Source of the DNA: Cytophagales bacterium
GTDB taxonomy: Bacteria; Bacteroidota; Bacteroidia; Cytophagales; Cyclobacteriaceae
NCBI GenBank assembly: GCA_029262955.1
Contig: JAJCYL010000372.1
Location: forward strand, 1-10,932
Length of the DNA stretch: 10,932 nt
Direction of reading: 5' to 3'
The position numbers and the translations under genes were made by a program. A model generated the notes under the pieces. It saw nothing but the letters and a program-made list of their open reading frames with translations, did not search any database and was not told the DNA's origin. This document shows, piece by piece, positions 5,119 to 10,932 of the stretch; the stretch's first letter is position 1, and every line of letters begins with the position of its first letter.

Positions 5119-6498
5119 ATGGCAGTACGAGGTTCATTTAGCAGTCGAGCAGGATTTATTTTAGCGGCCGCGGGGTCTGCGGTAGGACTGGGAAACATAT
5201 GGAAATTTCCGTTTGAAGTTGGGTTGGGAGGCGGAGCGGCTTTCGTAGTGATGTACCTTGGCTTTGCGTTCATATTATGCTTTCCGGTGATGGTGACTGA
5301 GATTGCCATTGGTCGAAAGACTGGCAAAAATCCCATCGGGGCCTTTGGAGCCCTTGGATATGCCAAGTGGAGTATTGTTGGAAAGATAGGTACGTTCGCT
5401 GGTATGCTCATCTTGTCCTATTACAATGTCATTGCCGGATGGGCTCTCGGCTATCTGGTTGAGATGTTGATGGGGAATTTTGACATAGGGAATAATTTTA
5501 GTGCCTTCACTACCAACATGGTAAAGGTTGTGTTTTATACGGTGACCTTTATGTCCATTACCAGCTATGTCGTGGGTAAAGGAGTAGCTGGTGGAATTGA
5601 AAAGGTGGCTAAAATCCTGATGCCTACCCTAATTATTATGATTGTAAGCCTGGCTGCTTATGCATTCACCTTACCACATGCCATGAAAGGGCTTGAATTT
5701 TACTTGATTCCAGAGTTCGATGAAATAACGGCGGCAACTGTTGGAGGAGCGTTGAGGCAGGCATTTTTCTCATTATCGCTAGGAATGGGAACCATGATTG
5801 CATACGGAAGCTATTTATCTAAAAAGGAAAACATCGTTACTGCCACAGCTCTTGTGACCTTGACTGATGTGATCATAGCCTTTATTGCCGGGCTGATGAT
5901 TTTCCCATTTGTTGCTTTTAACAATGGTGGCGACATGAACAATCTCGTATCGGGCCCCGGATTGTTATTTGTGAATTTACCTGGAGCCTTTGAGAGCATG
6001 GGTCCTACCGTTGGTGTAGTCGTTGGTTCATTCTTCTTCCTCCTTATTGCTTTTGCAGCACTTACTTCTACCGTTTCGCTTCTAGAGGTACCTGTGTGTT
6101 ATGTAGTGGATGAAATGAAAATTATAAGAAGTAAGGCTGTTTGGTATGTTTCCGGAATAATATACATAATTGGCATTCCTTCATTATTGGGTTTTGGTGT
6201 TTCCGATTTCTTTACAAACAGTATTGTTCTTCCTGCCTCAACAGATTTCTTGTCTTTTGCAGCCAGTATCGCTGATACACTATTGCTATTTGGTGGATTT
6301 TGCATAGTGACTTTTGCTGCGTATGTGTGGAAAAAGGAGAATCTTGTAGAAGAGATTAAAAATGGTTATGAAGATTATGAAGGAAGTATTGCTCACAAGT
6401 TCCTGAACATTACCATTAGCTATATATGTCCGGTATTGTTGGCCACTCTTTTTATTATTGTAGTATTAAGCCATTTCTTCGGGATCAGTCTAATTTAA
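5119..6498 (+). CDS. Neurotransmitter:sodium symporter (NSS) family transporter
   Basis: A 459-aa inner-membrane transporter of the LeuT/TnaT-like NSS family (SLC6 homologues), which takes up amino acids or related amines with Na+. I place the start at ATG 5119 rather than at the upstream in-frame ATG 5023: MAVRGSFSSRAGFILAAAGS begins as family members do, and the 32 extra residues look like translated leader. Helix 1 carries AVGLGNIWKFPFEVG (21-35), the unwound GNxWRFP substrate and Na+ site, with Lys in place of the usual Arg. FFSLSLGMGTMIAYGSYLSK, in the TM6-7 area, is the other canonical site. About 11 helices are seen, as in many bacterial members. The K+ channel gene follows 39 bases downstream, so an operon is likely. 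Confidence 0.92.
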   Translation: MAVRGSFSSRAGFILAAAGSAVGLGNIWKFPFEVGLGGGAAFVVMYLGFAFILCFPVMVTEIAIGRKTGKNPIGAFGALGYAKWSIVGKIGTFAGMLILSYYNVIAGWALGYLVEMLMGNFDIGNNFSAFTTNMVKVVFYTVTFMSITSYVVGKGVAGGIEKVAKILMPTLIIMIVSLAAYAFTLPHAMKGLEFYLIPEFDEITAATVGGALRQAFFSLSLGMGTMIAYGSYLSKKENIVTATALVTLTDVIIAFIAGLMIFPFVAFNNGGDMNNLVSGPGLLFVNLPGAFESMGPTVGVVVGSFFFLLIAFAALTSTVSLLEVPVCYVVDEMKIIRSKAVWYVSGIIYIIGIPSLLGFGVSDFFTNSIVLPASTDFLSFAASIADTLLLFGGFCIVTFAAYVWKKENLVEEIKNGYEDYEGSIAHKFLNITISYICPVLLATLFIIVVLSHFFGISLI

Positions 6499-6507
6499 TC
6501 TGTTTAT

Positions 6508-6515
6508 TAATTTTG
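6508..6515 (+). promoter_or_regulatory. Possible Bacteroidota -7 promoter element
   Basis: TAATTTTG matches the TAnnTTTG consensus recognised by the Bacteroidota primary sigma factor. It is 22 bases before the channel ATG. No clear TTTG -33 element lies at the right distance upstream, so this internal promoter is weakly supported. Bases 6516-6520 and 6529-6533 (TGGCA/TGCCA) could also fold just before the start codon. Confidence 0.25.
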
Positions 6516-6537
6516 TGGCAGAGTTTTATGCCAAAAT

Positions 6538-7410
6538 ATGGAAGACCAGCAAACCTATAAAGGCTCTCTAAGAGAACATGTTCACCGAATAATTTTTGGA
6601 ACGGATACGCCGGCTGGTAAGCTATTTGATGTAGTTGTGCTCTATGCAATACTCGCTAGTGTTTTGGCAGTGATGCTTGAGAGCGTGCAAAATATTGAAG
6701 ATGCCTTTGGGGAATATTTGAAGATTATTGAATGGTTATTCACCATATTATTCACGATTGAATACATAGCCAGATTGTACGTAAGTGACAAACCATTAAA
6801 ATATGCATTCAGCTTTTTAGGGTTGATCGATCTTTTTTCAATTATTCCCACTTACCTCACTTTATTCGTCTCCGGAACTCATTTTTTAGTAGTAATAAGA
6901 ACAGTTAGGCTCCTACGGGTGTTTAGGATTCTTAAATTGACTCGTTACCTAAGCGAGGCCAAAGTGTTGGGTGATGCCTTAAAAGCAAGCCGGTACAAAA
7001 TCCTTGTTTTCATGTTGTCCGTTTTTAGCTTTCAAATCATCTCAGGTACTCTGATGTACTTGATTGAAGGAGCAGAAAATGGGTTTACGAGTATCCCAAG
7101 AAGCATCTATTGGGCTATCGTCACATTGACTACAGTTGGGTACGGAGACATAGCCCCAACTACAGTTCTTGGTCAGGCCTTTGCCTCAATTTTGATGATT
7201 GTGGGTTATTCAATTCTTGCAGTACCCACAGGTATTGTTACGTCTGAGATAACTAAAGAGCACCTTAAAGGAAAGAGATTTAAGGCCTGTGACAATTGTG
7301 ATTTGGACGAGCATGAGAGAGATGCAGTTCACTGTAAAAGGTGTGGTACCGAACTCAATTGGCATGCATACGGAGGAAAACCTGACTATGGTGATTCGTC
7401 GTCGAAATAA
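6538..7410 (+). CDS. Voltage-gated-type K+ channel with C-terminal zinc ribbon
   Basis: A 290-aa six-helix ion transporter. S1-S3 lie at about residues 28-112. S4 is VIRTVRLLRVFRILKLTRY (119-137), with Arg121, 124, 127 and 130, Lys133 and Arg136 at three-residue spacing, the voltage-sensor pattern. The pore carries TTVGYGD (198-204), the K+ selectivity filter, between S5 (about 153-176) and S6 (about 212-235). After S6 comes a cytoplasmic tail with a four-cysteine ribbon, C251-x2-C254 and C266-x2-C269, likely binding Zn2+. I see no RCK/TrkA_N domain. It is closely spaced behind the Na+-coupled transporter, which suggests linked control of membrane potential and Na+-driven uptake. The start at ATG 6538 gives a normal cytoplasmic N-terminus. 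Confidence 0.92.
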   Translation: MEDQQTYKGSLREHVHRIIFGTDTPAGKLFDVVVLYAILASVLAVMLESVQNIEDAFGEYLKIIEWLFTILFTIEYIARLYVSDKPLKYAFSFLGLIDLFSIIPTYLTLFVSGTHFLVVIRTVRLLRVFRILKLTRYLSEAKVLGDALKASRYKILVFMLSVFSFQIISGTLMYLIEGAENGFTSIPRSIYWAIVTLTTVGYGDIAPTTVLGQAFASILMIVGYSILAVPTGIVTSEITKEHLKGKRFKACDNCDLDEHERDAVHCKRCGTELNWHAYGGKPDYGDSSSK

Positions 7411-7480
7411 TCATGGATTCTCATAAACTCATTTCCTATTGCAACAGCTCGTGAAATCGAAATCCATGAATCAATATTCA
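7411..7480. repeat. Inverted repeat directly after the channel gene
   Basis: TCATGGATT at 7411-7419 is the perfect reverse complement of AATCCATGA at 7461-7469, beginning at the base after the channel stop codon. ATTTC (7431-7435) and GAAAT (7453-7457) could extend the fold inside. A small TGAAT-CAAT-ATTCA hairpin follows at 7467-7480. There is no T-run, so it is not a standard terminator. Confidence 0.35.
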
Positions 7481-7527
7481 GAGTTCGAAGGGTTTGCGTG
7501 TTTATCATTTCAAGCTATCTTTACCCT

Positions 7528-7550
7528 TTATTTAGAACTAATCTAAATAA
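7528..7550. promoter_or_regulatory. Palindromic operator of the response regulator gene
   Basis: This is a perfect dyad, TTATTTAGA-N5-TCTAAATAA, ending 12 bases before the ATG at 7563. A near copy sits at the same distance before the TonB-dependent receptor. The form resembles the AT-rich Fur-type sites seen in front of iron-uptake genes in Bacteroidota; naming Fur is inference. Confidence 0.7.
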
Positions 7551-7562
7551 GCAACAATAAGA

Positions 7563-8216
7563 ATGGATCCCATAAAAGTTGTAATTGCCGATTCTCAGGA
7601 TTTAACCCGCTTTGGGTTGAGATATCTCATTTCCGGTGAAAAGCAGTTGTTGCTGAGTGGAGAAGTTAAAAACTCCAAGGATGCCATTAATAGTTGCCGA
7701 GAGAACACTCCTGAAGTATTAATCCTTGATTACGAAAAAACCGAAGGATTTACAATTGATGAAATTGGCAAACTGAAAAGCGCCTCTCCGGGGACTAATA
7801 TTCTGGTAATCTCATCAGATGAAGACCGAAATACCATCCATTCTATCCTGGAAAAGGGAGTTAACAGTTTTCTTACGAAGGATTGTGATGAGACAGAAGT
7901 AAGAAATGCCATTTATGCCACAGCCAAAGGCGAAAAATTTTTCTGTGGTAAAATATTAGATATCATTTTCGAAAAGCATTATTCCAAAGAAGACGTGAAT
8001 AGCTGCGAGCCCACGGAACTCACTACCCGAGAACTGGAAATTGTCAAATTGATAACCGAGGGTAATTCTACCAAGGAAATTGCTGATCAATTGTGTTTGA
8101 GTCACCACACCATTTATACCCACAAAAAAAATGTGATGAAAAAACTTGGAATCAAGTCTACCTCTGAGTTAATCCTATATTCCGTCAATACCGGTTTAAT
8201 CAAGTCGAGTAAGTAG
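7563..8216 (+). CDS. NarL/LuxR-type response regulator (orphan)
   Basis: A 217-aa two-domain transcription factor. The receiver domain spans about residues 3-122, with phospho-acceptor Asp56 in EVLILDYEK, Ser84/85 at the switch position (LVISSDED) and Lys106 (SFLTKD). The acidic pocket is reduced: the usual DD pair is IADSQ here, leaving Asp10 only, which may weaken Mg2+ binding. The LuxR-type helix-turn-helix covers about 153-213 (LTTRELEIVKLITEGNSTKE, then IADQLCLSHHTIYTHKKNV). No sensor kinase is in the window. The gene has a palindromic operator immediately upstream and a strong hairpin terminator ten bases after its stop, so it is probably transcribed alone. The shared operator ties it to the following FecA-like receptor rather than to the channel. 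Confidence 0.9.
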   Translation: MDPIKVVIADSQDLTRFGLRYLISGEKQLLLSGEVKNSKDAINSCRENTPEVLILDYEKTEGFTIDEIGKLKSASPGTNILVISSDEDRNTIHSILEKGVNSFLTKDCDETEVRNAIYATAKGEKFFCGKILDIIFEKHYSKEDVNSCEPTELTTRELEIVKLITEGNSTKEIADQLCLSHHTIYTHKKNVMKKLGIKSTSELILYSVNTGLIKSSK

Positions 8217-8226
8217 AGACCTACCT

Positions 8227-8253
8227 AAAATTGGGTAGCCTATACCCAATTTT
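8227..8253. terminator. Strong hairpin terminator, probably bidirectional
   Basis: AAAATTGGGTA (8227-8237) and TACCCAATTTT (8243-8253) form an 11-bp perfect stem with the loop GCCTA. The A-rich left arm and T-rich right arm suit intrinsic termination on either strand. It separates the response regulator from the TonB-dependent receptor, so the two genes are probably separate transcripts. Confidence 0.8.
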
Positions 8254-8317
8254 CTTGAGTCTTAAAATCCCGATTTAAGGTATTGTCCTGTGAGGGAGTC
8301 AGACCTACTTTTGAACC

Positions 8318-8340
8318 TTATTTATAATCAGTCTAAATAA
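8318..8340. promoter_or_regulatory. Palindromic operator of the TonB-dependent receptor gene
   Basis: The site is TTATTTATA-N5-TCTAAATAA, one mismatch from a perfect dyad. The symmetry extends to CCTTATTTA and TAAATAAGG at 8316-8342. It ends 12 bases before the ATG at 8353, exactly as in the site before the response regulator. A FecA-like receptor downstream makes iron-responsive repression by a Fur-type protein the leading interpretation. Confidence 0.72.
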
Positions 8341-8352
8341 GGATAGATCAAA

Positions 8353-10806
8353 ATGTCTCCCATAAAAATATTCATAATATTCTTCCTCTTCTTCAGTAGC
8401 CCGCTTTTTGCACAGGAAGGTTTGATTTCAGGCATCATCAATTCAAGCAACAATCAGCCGTTGTCCGGTGTGAATGTTTACCTAAAGGATACCAAGTTAG
8501 GTACTGCAACTAATGGGGCTGGAAAATTCATACTCAAAGGTGTACCAGTTGGCGATTATCAGCTAATTGTTTCCAGTGTTGGTTACGAGAGGACATCACA
8601 GAAAATATCTTTAAGAGATAATGAACAACTTAACCTATCGGTGAATATGAAGGAATTAGTTGTGACTTTACCAGGTGTTGTAATTGAAAGAGTTACCATG
8701 ACAGGTGGGAATGCTGGCGTTATGGATCTTCCTGGTTCTGCACATTACATTTCTCCCAAGGAAATGGACAAATTCAACTATAACGACATCAATAGAACTT
8801 TGAGAACAATACCGGGGATCAATATTCAGGAAGAAGATGGATTTGGGCTCCGACCAAATATTGGTATGAGAGGAACTGGTGTGGAGAGAAGCTCAAAGAT
8901 TACTGTGATGGAAGATGGTATTTTAATGGCTCCTGCCCCATATGCAGCTCCGGCCGCTTATTATTTTCCGACTGTTGGACGTATGAACGCTATAGAAGTA
9001 GCCAAAGGATCAACACAAATTAAATATGGACCATTTACTACCGGTGGAGCTATTAACTTTATTTCAACGCAGATACCAACGACTTTATCCGGTAACGTGA
9101 ATCTTTATGCCGGTAGCTTCGGAACAAGAACTGTAGGAGCTCATGTAGGAAACTCTTATGACAATTTCGGATTTTTGGTGGAGACATTTCAATCAGCAGC
9201 TGATGGATTTAAGGAGCTTGACAGTGGAGGTGATACCGGTTATGATAAAAAGGACTACCTGGCTAAAGTGAGAGTCAATACAAATTCAATGGCACCAGTT
9301 TATCAGTCATTAACATTCAAAATAGGCCAGACTGATGAGACTTCAGACGAAACTTATCTCGGACTAACATCTGATGACTTTAATGAGAATCCACTAAGAA
9401 GATATGCGGGCTCACAAGTTGATCAGATGAATACTGAACAAAATCAGTTCTCGTTGACCCACATCATTCGTCCGGTGAGTTTTATGGATATTACCACCAC
9501 TGCTTACCGCAATGAGTTCAAAAGAAATTGGTACAAATTGGATAAAGTAAGAAGTGAGCAAGATGGTTCGTCAATAGGTATTTCAAGCATCCTTGACGAC
9601 CCTCAGACTTATTCAGCCGAATTTGGAATAATCACGGGGACCACCAGCCTAAATGAGAACGCACTTTTAGTAAAAGCTAATAATCGGGAATATTTCTCCC
9701 AGGGTATCCAAACGCTGGTTGGATTTCAGTTTGAAACATCAGCAATTTCACATGATATAGAAGTCGGTGTTAGAGTGCATAAAGACCAGGTAGATCGCTT
9801 TCAGTGGGTTGATGAATACAGCATGAACGATGGAGTGATGGAATTAACTCAAAGCGGTACTCCCGGAACAGAAAGTAACCGGGTTACAACTGCCAACGCC
9901 GTCGCTGCTCATTTGCAGTATAAGTTGAGTGCTGGCAAATTAACTGCTATTCCAGGTGTAAGGTATGAGAATATCAAACTTGAACGCTTGAATTATGGAA
10001 TTGAAGACCCTGATAGAAATGGGACGGATCTATCGACCAGGAGCAACCATGTTGGTGTTGTCATACCCGGTATTGGCGTGAATTATCAATTTAATGAACA
10101 ATTCAGTACGTTTGGTGGAATCCATCGAGGGTTTTCACCTCCAAGCTCTAGTGAAGACACCAAAGCCGAAAAAAGCATCAACTACGAGTTGGGTACCCGT
10201 TTTAGTTGGTTCGGTTGGTCCGGTCAGGCGGTATTGTTCTTCAATGATTATAGCAACCTCTTAGGAAGTGACCTGGCGGCAGCCGGAGGTGCAGGAAGTA
10301 ATGATTTATTCAATGGTGGTGATGTGAATGCAATGGGACTTGAATTACAGCTCAATTATGATGTGCTTTCAAAGTATGAAACCAAATGGAGTCTGCCTTT
10401 AATGTTAACCTACACTTATACGGATGCTGAGTTTAGAAATAGTTTTGAAAGTGAGTTTGAAGGCTGGGGAGTAGTAACCGAGGGAGATAATTTGCCTTAT
10501 TTAGCCAAAAATCAATTCTCTTTATCAGCTGGACTGGAAAGTGACAAACTACGGGTAAATCTGAGTACCAAATACATGGATGAAATGAGAACAGTAGCTG
10601 GTCATGGGGATATTTTACCCGGGTTTAAAACGGATCAATCTTTAGTATTTGATTTGAGCACTGAGTACTCTATTTCTCGTGAAGTGAGTCTTTTTGGTAG
10701 CATTAAAAACTTAACCGATCAGTCTTACATTGTTTCCCGAAGACCCGCTGGTTTGAGACCTGGGATGCCAAGATCATTTACTATCGGGATGAAAGCCCAA
10801 TTTTAG
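8353..10806 (+). CDS. FecA-like TonB-dependent outer-membrane receptor
   Basis: An 817-aa outer-membrane receptor, complete. A signal peptide (residues 1-20, ending SSPLFA before QEG) is followed by a carboxypeptidase-regulatory-like beta-sandwich at about 23-102 (GIINSSNNQPLSGVNVYLKD, GDYQLIVSSVGY), typical of Bacteroidota receptors. The plug domain lies at about 125-240: LRTIPGINIQEEDGFGLRPN, IGMRGTGVERSSKITVMEDG, APAPYAAPAAYYFPTVGRM and KGSTQIKYGPFTTGGAINFI. This closely resembles FecA, the ferric dicitrate receptor, and related siderophore receptors. The rest is a 22-strand barrel ending in SFTIGMKAQF with the terminal Phe needed for assembly. It presumably imports a ferric chelate using TonB-ExbBD energy; the exact ligand is not proven. 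No FecR/sigma pair is nearby, and the extra domain is not the FecA signalling domain. Confidence 0.93.
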   Translation: MSPIKIFIIFFLFFSSPLFAQEGLISGIINSSNNQPLSGVNVYLKDTKLGTATNGAGKFILKGVPVGDYQLIVSSVGYERTSQKISLRDNEQLNLSVNMKELVVTLPGVVIERVTMTGGNAGVMDLPGSAHYISPKEMDKFNYNDINRTLRTIPGINIQEEDGFGLRPNIGMRGTGVERSSKITVMEDGILMAPAPYAAPAAYYFPTVGRMNAIEVAKGSTQIKYGPFTTGGAINFISTQIPTTLSGNVNLYAGSFGTRTVGAHVGNSYDNFGFLVETFQSAADGFKELDSGGDTGYDKKDYLAKVRVNTNSMAPVYQSLTFKIGQTDETSDETYLGLTSDDFNENPLRRYAGSQVDQMNTEQNQFSLTHIIRPVSFMDITTTAYRNEFKRNWYKLDKVRSEQDGSSIGISSILDDPQTYSAEFGIITGTTSLNENALLVKANNREYFSQGIQTLVGFQFETSAISHDIEVGVRVHKDQVDRFQWVDEYSMNDGVMELTQSGTPGTESNRVTTANAVAAHLQYKLSAGKLTAIPGVRYENIKLERLNYGIEDPDRNGTDLSTRSNHVGVVIPGIGVNYQFNEQFSTFGGIHRGFSPPSSSEDTKAEKSINYELGTRFSWFGWSGQAVLFFNDYSNLLGSDLAAAGGAGSNDLFNGGDVNAMGLELQLNYDVLSKYETKWSLPLMLTYTYTDAEFRNSFESEFEGWGVVTEGDNLPYLAKNQFSLSAGLESDKLRVNLSTKYMDEMRTVAGHGDILPGFKTDQSLVFDLSTEYSISREVSLFGSIKNLTDQSYIVSRRPAGLRPGMPRSFTIGMKAQF

Positions 10807-10897
10807 TTTATAGTTCCCGCGTAAAATATCTCCTACATTGGGTAGCTTTTAAAGCAACATTCTCTATATTTAATTAGAGACAGAATGAGGCTGGGAT
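10807..10897. other. Intergenic region after the receptor
   Basis: It contains TCTCTA (10861-10866) and TAGAGA (10875-10880), a six-base stem with an eight-base A/T loop and no T-run after it. No copy of the 23-bp operator is present. GAGG at 10887-10890 could serve as a ribosome binding site for a gene starting at 10898. Confidence 0.35.
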
Positions 10898-10932
10898 ATG
10901 GATTTCATCACTTTTTTTGAACTACCCTTAGA
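10898..10932 (+). CDS. Possible start of the next gene (partial)
   Basis: ATG at 10898 opens a frame MDFITFFELPL that stays open to the end of the window, preceded by a GAGG about eight bases upstream. Eleven codons are too few to identify a family. The hydrophobic character could mark a signal or membrane segment. It could equally be a chance opening. Confidence 0.3.
   Translation, partial: MDFITFFELPL

Noticed and set aside
5046..5411. Antisense open frame of 121 aa opposite the NSS transporter
   Set aside because: It is opposite a well-supported membrane protein, Pro/Ala-rich as expected for such a shadow, and has no domain features.
10861..10880. Hairpin after the receptor as an intrinsic terminator
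   Set aside because: The stem is six A/T-rich pairs with a large loop and no following T-run, and it lies 54 bases after the stop.

Overview
The window looks like chromosomal DNA of a member of the Bacteroidota, probably Cytophagales-like. The reasons are moderate-to-low GC, a TonB-dependent receptor with an N-terminal carboxypeptidase-regulatory-like domain, remnants of tandem FtsX/MacB-type ABC permeases, a GxxExxY-family gene inside the repeat type common in this phylum, and weak Shine-Dalgarno signals. No rRNA, tRNA, CRISPR array or transposase was seen. The genus assignment is inference.

Left part (1-1831, minus strand): an apparent three-gene operon. A 62-aa two-helix membrane protein is followed, after its TAG and one codon, by a sodium:solute symporter that starts at TTG in the same frame. 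Next comes the start of a Tat-exported protein that runs off the window. A short repeat-bearing divergent intergenic region separates this operon from a plus-strand tandem-CBS protein (1987-2406).

Middle (2621-4940): a decaying or rearranged zone. An SRPBCC-GyrI fusion gene carries an in-frame TGA at codon 56, and its frame otherwise stays open for 342 codons. Then come, on the minus strand, the C-terminal end of one ABC permease, a 376-bp element bounded by 43-bp inverted repeats and carrying a broken GxxExxY (PD-(D/E)XK-type) gene, and the first 29 codons of a second permease. A long imperfect hairpin lies upstream of the permease tail. Next to it is an intact 194-aa gene whose product resembles only the second nucleotide-binding domain of SecA, with the arginine-rich helicase motif missing.

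Right part (5119-10806, plus strand): a neurotransmitter:sodium symporter (NSS) family transporter is followed closely by a voltage-gated-type K+ channel with a C-terminal zinc ribbon. Then come an orphan NarL/LuxR-type response regulator and a FecA-like TonB-dependent receptor. These last two each have a near-identical 23-bp palindrome ending exactly 12 bp before the ATG, and a strong hairpin terminator lies between them. The shared site implies one repressor, plausibly Fur-like, controlling both iron uptake and a signalling protein. A possible new gene begins at 10898.

The strongest candidates for undescribed biology are the inverted-repeat GxxExxY element placed exactly between a permease stop and a permease start, the free-standing SecA-NBD2-like protein, and the twin operators in front of the response regulator and receptor.
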